Assembly (NCBI GenBank): GCA_963920665.1
Contig: OY987271.1
Span: 13,643,350 to 13,707,349 of the forward strand
Source of the DNA: Straminergon stramineum
Taxonomy: Eukaryota; Streptophyta; Bryopsida; Hypnales; Calliergonaceae
Direction: 5' to 3'
Length of the DNA stretch: 64,000 bases
This document shows positions 13,020-24,900 of this stretch, in pieces. How positions within the stretch are numbered: the stretch's first letter is position 1; each line of letters begins with the position of its first letter. The notes under the pieces are model-generated. The model ran no database searches. It was given only the letters and a program-made list of their open reading frames with translations, and had not been told where the DNA came from. The translations under genes were made by a program, and so were the position numbers.

Positions 13020-13530
13020 GGTGCCACAAAACAAGAGACACAACTTAAGATGCAATAAAATGCAACAAATAACTAGAGAAAATAAGAACTAGGATGCAAC
13101 AAGAAGCAACAAAAAATATGATTTAAGATGCAACACATAACAAGAAAAAGAAAGAACTAAGATGCAACGAGAAGTAACAAAAAACACAATTTAAGATGCA
13201 ATAAAATGCAATAAATAACAAGAAAAAACAAGAATTTAAAAAAACAAACAAAAAACAAGTTAAAATGAATAAAAAAAAAATTAAAAGTAACAATTAGGAA
13301 GCAAGAATTTAGATGGAACAAGAAAAAACTAGAAGCAATAATCAAGAACTAAGAAGCAAAAAAAATAGAAACTATGAAGCAAGAATTATGACGTAACAAG
13401 AAGAAACTACAAATAAGAATCAAGAACTAAAAAGAAACAAAAAGTAAGGACTAAGAGGCAAGAAGAACCAAGAGCTAGAAAACAACAAGAAGCAAAACGT
13501 AAGAGACAATAAAAAACAAAGAAGAAAAAG
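13020..13530. repeat. Purine-rich degenerate tandem repeat
   Basis: Units of about 55-65 bp are built from AAGATGCAACAAGAAGCAAC and ATAACAAGAAAAA blocks, lying in the middle of the CACTA element. The minus strand is pyrimidine-rich, and the short ORFs across it are low-complexity chance frames. Confidence 0.6.
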
Positions 13531-13540
13531 AAATGGCGGC

Positions 13541-13560
13541 TAGGGTTTCAAAACCCTAGT
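13541..13560. repeat. 20-bp palindrome with telo-box arms
   Basis: Perfect 9-bp arms CTAGGGTTT and AAACCCTAG are separated by CA. The arms contain the plant telo-box core AAACCCTA in both orientations. It sits inside the CACTA interior, right after the purine-rich repeat. Confidence 0.7.
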
Positions 13561-15993
13561 CATGCACATGACTTGCTCTAATCATGCGACTTGAAGTAGT
13601 CATGCGAGTCAATAAATATGACTATACTAAGCAATTAAGTTATTTTAACAACAAAATTTGCTACAAAGTGAATGTATGTTGCAATTCAACTGTACAAAAT
13701 GTATAAAGGGAAGTTACAAGGCCTTAAGTACGTATAGTTTTGGCAAAAAAAAGTCATGCATGAATCAAAGTATCTACGTCCATGCACTAAGTATATAAGA
13801 GCAAAAGTATTTTATAAAGGCAATATTGAAAAACATCTTTGAATTTTTTAAAAAGGGATTATATTTTTATAGTCTGTATCTTTGTAAAAACATTCAAACA
13901 ACCATCTTTTAATTGCAATTCAACCATGTATATCACAATGAGCCTCAATCTTCATATAAATAATTCAATAACTTCTAAATAACCCTATAGAGATTCTTTA
14001 TATATACAACTTATATGACATTGCGGAGAACCTTTCTAAAAAAGAGACAAACTTCAATACATGATATATATGAGTGTTTTATCTATATCCTTGAGATAAA
14101 ATAAACACAACTATATTTTTTGTTGTTGGGCTTCAAATCCTAAGTTAGATATTTAAATATTGTTCAATGGGTATTTTAAGCAATGAATAATTTTTTTCTA
14201 ATGATGAACTATAAGTGGTTCACATCTAAACTAAAACACACTCAAACTATAAAAGTTAAAGGTTTTAGATGTTTTTGGCCAATCTAGGTCAAAACTCTAG
14301 ACTTCCAAATCCTAGTTGAGAAATTTTAAAATTTGTTAATTTAAGTTGTAGAACGTTGTAGGCCTATTCTAAAATCGTAAAGATATTTATAAAGAAATGT
14401 TTTTAGCAAAAAAATATAGATGGATGAAAGTTTATTTTTAATTTATCCTTCGGCATTTCATCCAACATTTTCTCTTAGCTTATAATTTAAAATTCATTCA
14501 TACTTTCAAAATTGGATTCTAAATGTCACTAAATTTCAAGTTTTCTTTTTTACTTGAATTGGATGAGCTTTGGTATTTTTTATCCAAAACTAATGCCATA
14601 GATTATCCAATTTTATCGTACTCTATCTTTTATAATTTTTTTCTATTTTTTAAAGTGTGATATGTTATTGGAATCCTCTAAAAATTAATGAAGTGTTCTT
14701 CATTCCAAATTAGATTTAATAAATTCTTAGAGGTTTGATTTAAACCTCTAATTTCTAATACAACTATAGTTTCTACAAGAAGAGAATAAACTAAGTGCCA
14801 AATTTAAAGACATGCTTTGGAATTTGTTTCCACAACATCCCTATTCTTCAACATGTATATTGTAATTGTATCATGAAGCCTGCTTTAATCTATTTTTGTT
14901 ACGTTTTTATGTTTTTGGATACAACTTAAATAACAACTTTTACAACAAGGAGTATAAATTAGATATATAATTTCATTCTTTTCTTTCAACCTATTTCTTT
15001 CTACTTCCCCCTCTTGACTTTCTCCAAATTATTTTCAACATTTTTTGTTTTTTTCCTTCATTTTTTGAAATAGTTTAGAATTGTAATCTTTGACTTCTAC
15101 TACTACTAATTGATTTCTAATTACTCTAAGAATCAAACAATTGTAACGACATCAACCTCATGAGTGGTAACTAAATATCTACTTAAGACTTGAAAAATTC
15201 ATTTGATCAACTACGTGTATTATAATCAACAATCTTTGTTTAATACATAGTCAAATCCTTATAAGGGATTCATATTAGTCTTCTAATCATGTCCAAAGCT
15301 TGGAGTAGCAACTTGGAACCTACGCTTCTTCTTCAAACACTTAGAGACTCTCAACACAAATCGCACTCTTCACTTACTCTTGCTCCATGGCCACTCTGGC
15401 ATGAATTTTTCTCACACTCTTCTTTCTTTTCTTTGGATTAGATTTTTCCCAATTTTCAAGTAATTTTTCTAAACTCTACAACCTTCAATCTACATCACTA
15501 GTTTAAATGCATTAGATTTCGCTTTGCATTAGCCATCACAATCAATTAACATAATTAGCAAATTCCACAGCAAATTCCAATAGTGAATCAAGGCAAGCCC
15601 GATTTCTATCTTGGATTCTCAAGCTTAGTCCTACCTTAGGGCTTTGGTTTGTCTATAGGCTTTTATTCCTCTCTAATTTCTTTTTAAATACTCAAATAAA
15701 AATTGATTATCTTCTATTATTAATTGTTTTATTCCTCTCTATTCCTTTTCTAATTCCTATAAAAATTTTAAATATATTAATTGAAATATAAACATGTGCC
15801 ATCCCAAATTATTTGGACATTAATTTGTGTAATAGACACATCATACAAAAGAAAATAATTTTTTTTAATAGGTATTAAATAAAGTCATCCCAAGGAATGG
15901 CCTCTAGGGGCAAAATATAGAAGTCCCATCTTAGATTGCCAACCTTTTCCTTAGGCTCCCACTAAAGAAAGAAAAAATAACTACCAAAGAAAT

Positions 15994-16570
15994 GTGTCTA
16001 CAAAATATGACTGACTCAAAAATACGACTGCCAAATATGACTAAAGTGAAATTATAACTGACAAATATGATTTAGTACTCTCCAAATATATTTCCCTCCC
16101 AAATTTTTTTCAAGCTACCCAAAAGAAAAAAAATGGAACTATCATAAAAATATGATTGCAAAATATGACTGATGCAAAAATATGACTAATAAATATGATT
16201 GACTCAAAAATATGACTGCAAAATATGACTGATTCAAAAATATGACTAAAATAAAATTATGACTAGCAAATATGATTTAGCACTTTCCAAATATAATCCC
16301 CGCCCCAAATTTTCTTCAAACTGCCCAAAAGAAAAAAAATGTGACTATTATAAAAATATGACTACAAAATATGACTGACTCAAAAATATGACTGCAAAGT
16401 ATGACTAAAGTGAAATTATGAGTGACAAATATGATTTAGCACTCTCCAAATATATTTCCCACCAAAATTTTCTTCAAGTTGCCCAAAAGAAAAAAATGGA
16501 ACTATCATAAAAATATGACTACAAAATATGACTAATGCAAAAATATGACTAATAAATATGACTGTGCATT
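15994..16570. repeat. CACTA right subterminal tandem repeats
   Basis: About three and a half copies of a unit of roughly 170 bp. Each has several AAATATGACT motifs followed by ATATGATTTAGCACTCTCC, TTTCTTCAAG and CCCAAAAGAAAAAAA. The ATGACT motifs run in the opposite sense to the AGTCATA motifs in the left half of the element, as expected for inverted subterminal regions. Confidence 0.75.
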
Positions 16571-16793
16571 CCCCAAACATGTTCCCTATAAAGCTCTATG
16601 AAGTATTTTGGAGTTCCCAATGAATATATACTATACGCCCGCAACGTACAAGGCCAAAACATGATTAGCAGTCATATTTGTAGTCATATTTTTTTTCAAA
16701 GAGTTGGCCTCCAAAAATATGACTGCGAATAGTCGCCAGTCATTCTCAGTCATATTTTTGTAGTCATAAAACACCCGTTTTCTTGTAGTGGAG

Positions 16794-17288
16794 ATATCAT
16801 ATACAACCCTTTGAGGATATATTGTGATGTATGTTTTCAAGTGACAGTGTAATCACGTTGTGGCATATTTATTATAGCAAAGACAATTTATATGGAGATT
16901 GAGGACCATCTAAAATGTTGGGCAACTAATCTTGAAGGTTAATCTTCTACATTATATAATTCCTCTTCAAATCTTGACAATATGCAAATTCTTGTTCCAA
17001 GCTAGCTTCCAATAAAAATAAGTTGAATTTTGAGATGAATTTTTTTTGTATTGTGTCCTTCAAACTCTAACACTTTCTAACACTAGTTTTTTTCCTTACA
17101 TCTTTGGGATTAATTTTTAAAGGTACAAATGTATCATTCCAAAAAAAAGTTGCCCATACAAAACAATGTGATGCCCTTCAATTTTTGTAATTTTGGACAC
17201 TTTACCACACACAAGGGGCAATTTTGGTAGTTGGGTGCTAAAATACTTTACTTTCATCAACACAAGGCTTTGGCAACTTGAAAGTCCA
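16794..17288. other. AT-rich spacer between two transposons
   Basis: No gene recognised. It joins the right side of the CACTA element to the left side of the element with 5-bp duplications. Confidence 0.4.
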
Positions 17289-18640
17289 TTGTTGGGTGAT
17301 TGCAAGAAACACCTGTCCTATTTGTTGTGTTTTCAATAATACTTATGATTTTCTCGGGAGTACTTTAAAATTAGAAAACTATTTTTTTTAAATTAAAAAA
17401 ATATGAATAATGTATATACCTTTAAGATGAAGGTACCCATGGAAGGAATTGCATAGAAAAATTCTCTAAGTAGGAGAACTAGAAAAGTGCCAAATCTTAA
17501 GAAAATACATACCTTGATGTTTTAATTAGGGAAAAATAGTAAAAATAAAAATATATAGAAAATAAAAACAAGCCATTTGTAACAACTCTATGGAAATGGC
17601 CATTCACCAAAAGAACCACCAAAATAATATCTTATGTGTTTCAAAATGCAAGCAAAAAGAAGCTCACTTTGTAGACTTCCACACCACATAAAATTACTTA
17701 TTTTAAAAATTCCTTCATCCATTAGCTATAAGTCTACTAGAAGACCATCTCCTCAAAATTTCAGCTCAAAATTCGTTTATTTGGGTTCTAAATAGTATTA
17801 AAAACCTCCAAATTGGCAAGTGTGACATTGAATTGGGCTCTATTTTTGGATAGTATATTATTTTTGAAAATTAAGAAAAAATTAGGCAAGGTCTATAATA
17901 TTCATGAGTATCATTCCCTATAAATCTTAACCCCTATTTAGTATTTTAAATCATTTGGAATTGTGCAACATATAGGAAAAAAATAGTAAGTAGAAAGATA
18001 TAGAGAATGATTCAAAATACTAAATTGAAAATAATTTATTAATGGAATTGAAAAATGCCAATCCCAATGGTTGTGATGTTTAAATAAACAATCTACATCT
18101 AATGTTTTTATTTTTTTCAAAAAATATTGAAAATTGAGTTAAATAAAGGACTTCAAAGTTTATTTTAGAGTAGAGAATCCATACTTGCTGGCAAACTAAA
18201 ACATCTCATAACTTCTGACTCATTGATCAAAATAGAATGATTCAAAGTTTTCCATGTATATATAAATCTAGAAAACCAAATTCAAATTTTTATTTTTGAA
18301 AAAAAATATTTTTTCAGATCTGCCCAAACTGCCTAAGTTGAGAAACAAACTACATATTAGGCCATAACTTTTGACTCATATTTCCAAATGCCCTGAAATT
18401 TAGTGCACATGAAAGATATTCCTTATCCACGCCTTCTATTAAAATTTGGGCCAAAAACATGGAAATCTCTAATCACACATACTTGCCCCCAAAAGTTATG
18501 TTGCCAAAAAACACACCTTGGTCCTTTCCTTTAGGGGTTAAGTCATTTGGAGTCAAAACACAAAAGTTATGGCCAAAACTCATATTAATATGCAACGTGT
18601 GACGCAAAATAGGACAAGTGTTTCTTGCATTCACCTTGTT
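17289..18640. mobile_element. DNA element with 5-bp TTGTT duplication, copy A
   Basis: Body 17294-18635. Left end GGGTGATTGCAAGAAACACC; the reverse complement of the right end is GGTGAATGCAAGAAACACTT. The direct repeat TTGTT lies at 17289-17293 and 18636-18640. A second full copy lies inverted at 25917-26650. Copy A is 1342 bp and copy B is 734 bp; the difference is the nested TTAA element at 17927-18541. No coding sequence. The superfamily is unclear: 5-bp duplications occur in some hAT elements but the ends are not typical. Confidence 0.85.
17927..18541. mobile_element. Nested TTAA-flanked element (0.6 kb)
   Basis: TTAA at 17927-17930 and 18538-18541. Left end CCCCTATTTAG; right end inverted CCCCTAAAGG. 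Copy B of the host element has a single TTAA at the matching place (26007-26010), so the empty site confirms insertion into TTAA. A related sequence starts TTAACCCCTAATGG near 42153, in opposite orientation. Known: TTAA is the target of piggyBac, Kolobok and Sola3 elements. No transposase gene is present. Confidence 0.85.
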
Positions 18641-18979
18641 AGGATTTTGGTTCTCCTAGTTCAACATTTCCTTGTCTTGGGTTGTGCCACAACTTTTCTT
18701 ATTCCTCGTTTTTCCATCTTTCCTCATCTCTAATTGGTTCAGAAATTCATACATTTTAATTAGAAAATAATTAATTTATGTTTGAGTCCAACCCTTACAT
18801 AGGGTATATTAATCTTTAGATCTTCCAAGCATGCTGATGGTTTTACATTTGATTAGAATTGACCTAAATACCAAATCTTAGTGTTACCTACTCAAAAGTC
18901 ACGAAATAAATTGTGGTATTTGTTCATTTTCAAAGAATGCCTTTATAGTCATAGAAAATCCTCAGTTCTTGCAATCAAC

Positions 18980-19200
18980 ACCTCACCTTTGCATTAGAGG
19001 TTTAGGATAACAACATGGTGGCCTAAAAGTGTTCGGTGGATGACATAGAATCTTTTTGTGTAAGACAAAAGTGCAAATGTTCATCCTTGCAATTTTGTGT
19101 GAAAAGGGGAGATTTTCTATAGTATTTTGACCTACAATGAATATTCTTTGGGATTTTTTAAGCAAATGATTCACACAGTACCCCAAATGATGATTTCCAC
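18980..19200 (-). mobile_element. Degenerate TTAA MITE copy
   Basis: On the minus strand it follows the order of the 230-bp TTAA family: GGAAATCATC near its start, then GAATCATTTGCTTAAAAAA, AAGATGAACA/GCAC blocks and a GTCATCCACCG block near its end. The terminal TTAA is no longer clear. It faces the direct copy near 19540. Confidence 0.55.
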
Positions 19201-19539
19201 AAAAACAATCTAGTATTTCTAGATTAAACTAGGTCAAACATGTAAGTTTGGCCTAAACAATCACTTGTATCAAATTAAGAAATTAATCTTCCTTTTTCCA
19301 CATCATATGTTGAAATAGTTGCAGCCCATCTACATATGCCATGTGGCATGAATTTCGAATTTCCAACGACTAAAGATAAAAAAATTATTAACCAACTATA
19401 GGGAGGCTCTTGTTTGTTTCCTCAGAAAGTAGGAGCCCCAAGAGTTGCAACTTCCCACCTTGCCAATGACTATCAACAATGTCTCAATCATTTAGTGGCA
19501 CTAGCATTATAACTTTCCAACCAACCAATGACTCTCTTC

Positions 19540-19750
19540 AAATTAACCCCAAAAGGACGAGTTGGTTATTGTAGAAATCATCCTTATTGGTATTGTGTGA
19601 ATCATTTGCTTAAAAAAAAACAAGAGCCCTCATTGGAGGTTAGACTACTATGCAAGATCTCTCCTTTTCAAATAAAATTCCAAAGATGAACATATGCACT
19701 TCTGTTTTACATAGAATGATATTTTGTCATCCATTGGACACTCAAGGTAG
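19540..19750 (+). mobile_element. Degenerate TTAA MITE copy
   Basis: Starts near TTAACCCCAAAAGGACG and then follows the order of the 230-bp TTAA family: GTAGAAATCATC, GGTTAGACTACT, AAGATCTCTCC, AAAGATGAACATATGCAC and CATCCATTGGACA. The end is poorly defined. Confidence 0.55.
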
Positions 19751-20145
19751 GAGGCTCAAATTTGGACTAGGCATTATAAGCGAGAATGATATGGAGGTAC
19801 ATTTGGCTTTCTTCAATGTACCAACCTTGGACATTTCATTTCAAGGGGGCAGGGCTTTTGATGACTACTACATTTCAACTTCAAGAATTTGTAACTAATT
19901 CTACAAGGGTCCCAAAAATATGAAATGACTTAGGTTAGATGCCAATTCCATTTTTTGTTCCTATGAAAACTTACTGAAAGTTGTTTCCAGGAGCTCCACT
20001 TCCCCGAAAAGGCAGTCAACTCCCAAGTGGTCACTTTAAGAGCCTCCTACCTTTAGTATCCGATGTGTTTTTATAAGATTAAACCAAATTCACTCCCCTT
20101 CAAAGATCGAGAGAAGGATTATCCCAATCTTCAAGGGGGAATGGT

Positions 20146-20377
20146 TTAATCCTTGAACACCAGACTGGTGACTATGGAAATCAGGCATTTTGGAACCATG
20201 TAACATCGTTCACTTAAAAAATATCAAAAATACTCATTGGGAGTCAAACTATTGAAGAAGATCCCCTGCTTTCCACCCCTAATTCCGAGGATGAATAGTT
20301 GCAATTCCGTCCTACAGAGGAGAATTCCTTGACGTTCATCAGACAGAAAAACGTCCGCTGCGTTGTTCAGGGGTTAA
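20146..20377 (+). mobile_element. TTAA-flanked MITE, copy 3 (best preserved)
   Basis: TTAA at 20146-20149 and 20374-20377. The left end after TTAA is TCCTTGAACACC and the inverted right end is CCCCTGAACAACG, so a short inverted repeat CCYTGAAC is visible. Length is 232 bp with no ORF. It serves as the reference for the family. Confidence 0.85.
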
Positions 20378-20587
20378 GTTGGTTAACAATAAGTTATGGA
20401 GACATTCGAGGAGATTGAATCTGACACTCGGCCATGTAGGCCAGGTACTTATTGGGTAACGCTAGACATACAAGAGCCAGGGTGGGGTCCAAATCCTAAA
20501 GACCAACAAAAACTCAAGAGTCAGAGATGGCACGCCTTGTTACCCTTAGTATCCAGTGTGTCCAGTTTTTCCCACTAATAACTTAAA

Positions 20588-20842
20588 CTACACTAAATAG
20601 TGAAATTAGGTTGCCTTAACAATTAGGTTGCCTTACCCCAAGAAAGTTAATTTACAAGCCATCAAAGTCAACAAAAACTTCTAAAAATATTTCCATTTGT
20701 ACATATGGAGGTTCATGAGTCCCAAATACATCGATATGAAATTCAAAAGTAGTTCATTCTCGTACAGTAACTGTAAATATTTATTTAGTGTCAAATGTGG
20801 AGAAATTGGTGAGGGGCAACCTAATTTTACTATTCAGTGTAG
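20588..20842. mobile_element. MITE with CTACACTRAATAGT ends
   Basis: Left end CTACACTAAATAGTGAAATT; inverted right end CTACACTGAATAGTAAAATT. Both continue AGGTTGCC. Length 255 bp, no ORF. A relative lies at 21525-21719. Target duplication is unclear. Confidence 0.75.
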
Positions 20843-21455
20843 ATGAATCAAATCAAGTTAAGTTATAGTAAAGTGGCCCACGAACAAACACTTCCAGAGT
20901 CCAGAGAACAATGCTTCCATAGAATATTCCTGCTGGAGGCAGTCAGAGACATGGCAGAACAAAATTTTAGACCCCCCCATTGACAGTACAAAATAACGTG
21001 CCTGGGTGTAAGTTAATTTATTCAAGTGGATTGATACACTCATCTCAGCTTTACTGTAAGGTGGCTACCCCCCAAACCACCACTTTTTTGTTTCTCATTG
21101 GCAAGTCAAACTAAGCTTAAGTTAAGAAGCTTTTAATGCATCAAAGAACACAACATTTGGATATCGTATGCAAAGGTTATGAAGGAATAAAGTTTGATTC
21201 CTAGACAATTTATTCCAAAGAGGTACATAATAAATTTTGGAGATCTATTGTAGACAGAGTAAAGATGGCAGGTTAGGGTCAGTGACACCTACTATGGGGT
21301 GCCCATGAGCGATCCAAGTACAGGTTTAGGGAAATTGGTGGTGCCTAATGTCCATTTTTGAAAGATTTTTTTGAATTTAGCACTGAGGGCATGAAAAAAG
21401 TAAGTAGCAATTGAGCAAAATTTAGCCACCTTAACATACTTTACTAGTTCCACAA

Positions 21456-21752
21456 TATTCCCTCAGTTTGTCTCAAAATAAAACTGTCAATGCTAAGTTA
21501 CTTACTCCCCCAGTTCAGTTTCCGACTACACTGAATAGGGATATTAAGGGGACCAAAAAATTAAAGGGACTAATTGTGGAAAATTGTAGATGTTTGAAAC
21601 ATGATGTACATCCCTGGGCCACTTCAATAAGTACTGATGTATAATGAAGGTAGATATTTATATAGTGTGAAATGTCAATTAATTTGTATGGGTCCCCTTA
21701 TTACCCCCATTCACTGTAGAAATCAAGGATTTATTTTGAGACATGGGGAGTA
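21456..21752. mobile_element. Stowaway-like MITE split by another MITE
   Basis: Left end TTCCCTCAGTTTGTCTCAAA, preceded by TA; inverted right end CTCCCCATGTCTCAAAATAA, followed by TA. These are Stowaway-type ends. The interior is occupied by the element at 21525-21719, so this is a nested pair. Confidence 0.6.
21525..21719. mobile_element. MITE with CTACACTGAATAGGG ends, nested
   Basis: Left end CTACACTGAATAGGGATATT; inverted right end CTACAGTGAATGGGGGTAAT. Both continue into AAGGGGACC. It lies inside the Stowaway-like element and belongs to the family of the element at 20588-20842. Confidence 0.65.
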
Positions 21753-21755
21753 TGC

Positions 21756-21990
21756 TTAACCCCAAAATGCCGATGCGGACAGTTTTCGTTTGATGAATGA
21801 CAAGAAATTCTCGTGTATAGGACATAAGTGAAACTATTCATCCTTGAAATTAGGGATGAAGAGGGAAGATCTTCAACAATACAATAGTTTGATTCCCAAT
21901 GAGTATTTTTTATTTTTTTAAAGTAGATGATGTCACATGGTTCCAAAATGCTTGATTTCCACGGTCACCAGCCCGGTGTTCAAGGGTTAA
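21756..21990 (-). mobile_element. TTAA-flanked MITE, copy 4 (inverted)
   Basis: TTAA at 21756-21759 and 21987-21990, 235 bp. The minus strand is collinear with the copy at 20146, from CCTTGAACACCGGGCTGGTG to the CATCAAACG block. It sits just right of the nested Stowaway-like pair. Confidence 0.82.
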
Positions 21991-24900
21991 TTTAAGCTTA
22001 TCTGTTTGTTTGTTTGTTTGTTTTTTGTTTCGTTTTGTTGAAAAAAGTGAACTAAGTTATCTGATTGCTAGAAACCAAAATCAAACTGCTCACTGGCACC
22101 ATGGCTGGCTTGCCACATATTTCCCAGTTTCCGCAATTTGTGCAACTGAAGCACACATGCATTGACCATCACTGGGCTTGTCTCGTCTGGTCTCGAGTCA
22201 ATCAGCCATGGCATGATTTGCACTTTGTGCTTGCGCCTAGATCAGACAGAGCAAACACGGAGTCTGACTGCATGTGTGGGTCCTCAACTCCTTTCTCCTC
22301 CTCAGTCCTCATGGAGTCTCACTTGTCTCTCACTCGTCACTCTCTGTCCTTATGGGTTGTGTCAGTCTCGTGCTTGGGGCGCAGACACAGACGAAGACGA
22401 CGACTAAAAAAGGGCCCTAAAAACTAAGTGTTGCTGAGTGTGCAATTGTGCATTATAATGGTGGTGCTGCTGCTGCCTGCAGAGTGACTGGTCTCCCTCA
22501 CTACAACTTGTAGCTAGCTAGCTAGCTAGTCAGTGGTGGAAAATTGAAATATATTAGAATTGTACACTCATTTGTTTCCTAAAAATAAAAATAACCGATG
22601 TACATTACATTCAGACACGGTCCCTGCCTGGTGGGTTCTCAATCTAAGGTAGCTAGCTCTTGAAAATAATAATGCAGTTCGTGGCAGTGTCTCCATCAAC
22701 ACTTGTTTTGTTCAACTAAATAGACAGCCACTTGTGTTAATATTGATAGAACTACGCTATCTTGAGTTTTGACTGAGGGAAAAAAGGAGTGCGGTGGGGT
22801 GCTGACCACCTTGCCCCCGTGTGTGTCCCATTCAACACACCACTGAAGAAGAAAGGGATTGAGGGTCAATAATGTGAATTTGGATTGACTGACATCAAAT
22901 GAATTCATTTGGGGTGATCAATTCAGAGTCAGCTTTGCCAAAATTGTGACATTCAACCGGTGCGCATTGGAAGCTCGAAAAATTTCGTTTTCATTTGTTT
23001 CCAAAAAGAAAAGGAAAAACAAAAGACTCAAAAAATGTTTAATTCTTAACCTCTAAACGTCTAGAATCATCTCCGAAATTGACAATTCAAGGAAAATCAT
23101 TATAAAGTTCAATTTGGAAGCATATTTTGGAATTGATATACAAATAAAAGTTGTAGATTTTGACTTGCAGAGTTGATCTGTAGGGTTAGATTCACCAATG
23201 CTATCACCAATCTTTCTTTCTTTTTTCATTTTGAAAGAGAAATTCTGAAATTCCTTCAAAATTAGATTACAAGCAAAATATTATCATTTTTTGAGTAAAA
23301 TTTGTTAAAGTGGATTTGAAATGAGGTTCTTTTTGCATGGTGTTTTTTGGAATTTTTGTATTCTTAAGATCTATGACCACATTTTGGCAAATCCAGTTTT
23401 GAATTGAAGTCAATGCAATTTGACCACTTAACATCCTTGCACATTTGTAATTTTAGAAAAATATATACTCTAGTAACACCAAATCCAGCCCTTAGATGGG
23501 ACACCAACTTGATAATGTAATGTTTGAATCAAAAGAAGACAACCATCCTTAATGACTGAATTCTTGAAATTTCAGTAAATCATATTTCTGTACAAAGATA
23601 TAAGCAAAAATGTGCAAAAATTCAGAAAAGGATTGAGGCGTTTACAGGTTAAGGTGCCTGCTGGTTTGAGTTTTTGAAGTGTACCTATGTAATATTGTGT
23701 CAGATTTCTTGCTGATGCAGGCATGCAGCAACAAAAATGATGGTAATCTGAATTTGGACTCACCGGTGATCTTGGTTGAATTTGTAGGTGCTGAAATGGA
23801 TTTGCAAGAGCACTATAATTGGTCCAAGACATTTAATTTTAAGTTGTTCTATTCAATGAACAACATTTTAGATCATTCTGTTCATAACCGAGCAAATTTT
23901 CTCTAAAAGCTATGATTGTGTCATTTGTGTGTCTAATCAAGAGATGTGACTCTTTAGTCACTTATATCAATTAATATGCATTACAAGTGACAAAAGGTCA
24001 AAACACATTTGGAAGATCTAAATTGAATTCAAATGAATTGAAGAGAGTATGAAAACACTAGGCTATAAGTCTACCTATCTAACCTAGGTGGATAAAAAAT
24101 AAAAAATCTTATCTATACAAAGAAAAGATTCTCATAATATTCAAACAATGGATCAAAACATTGTCCAAGCCCAAGGATGTCAACTTCGGCCATGCAAAGT
24201 TGAAACTTAACTCCTAGAGTCTCATTGTTCCCTTGGGAATAAATGAAAATTTGGGTAGGCTCTTATGTTCTCAATTTTTGACAAAATTTTTGAAAAAAAA
24301 ATTGTATTATAGAAAAACACACCAACTTTCTAGAATTGTAATTTTTATTTCAATTTGTGCTTGGGAGCTAAAGTTATGCCATTGTAAGCCTGAATGTTAG
24401 GACACTAGACAACAAAAGAAACACACAAAAGCTTGAAATGTTTTTTAATAAAGTTTTATTCTTATATATTGTAATTTTGGTCTACATGGAATGCTTTAAT
24501 TCATTCTATTTGGAATTTTGGATTAGTGATGTGAAAGTTATGGAACTTCATGTATTGCAAGCAATCATAGCATTTTCTTGAAAAAAATAGCATATTAGAT
24601 TTCTTTTTGAACAATCAATTTTCAAAAACTCTACGAGCTAGGTTTACTATGATTGCTGGAACATTAGCATGGTTGGAATGAGTGTGTTTCAATTCCATCT
24701 TAGAGCTATCAAAGATTTATTTTTTCTTTCAATTTTGTACCTACTTCTACTTAACAATTTTAAAAGAATGAAAATCAAATTGTTGTTTTTTGGATTTTTT
24801 TCCTAGACTTTTTGACTCAATTCTTCAACATGAAAATTTCAAATTCAAAATTTTTCGTACAAAAAATTTCAACTAAAAACGTTCAAATTCCTATAATTGA

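Larger units (their letters stand above)
11480..16793. mobile_element. Non-autonomous CACTA (En/Spm) transposon
   Basis: Element body 11483-16790. The left end is CACTACAACAAAATAGGTGT and the reverse complement of the right end is CACTACAAGAAAACGGGTGT; both continue TTTATGACT. The 3-bp target duplication GAG lies at 11480-11482 and 16791-16793. Known: CACTA elements have CACTA ends, 3-bp duplications and subterminal repeats bound by their own protein. Here the subterminal regions are packed with ATGACT/AGTCAT motifs. No TnpA- or TnpD-like reading frame is present; the interior is AT- and purine-rich. It therefore needs a related autonomous element to move. Confidence 0.93.

Noticed and set aside
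12789..13345. Hydrophobic minus-strand ORFs resembling membrane proteins
   Set aside because: They come from the purine-rich tandem repeat of the CACTA interior (pyrimidine-rich on the minus strand gives Leu/Phe/Ser).
22065..22427. 120-residue ORF in a GC-richer patch
   Set aside because: No domain, no splice structure and a second overlapping frame of similar length. Too weak to call a gene.
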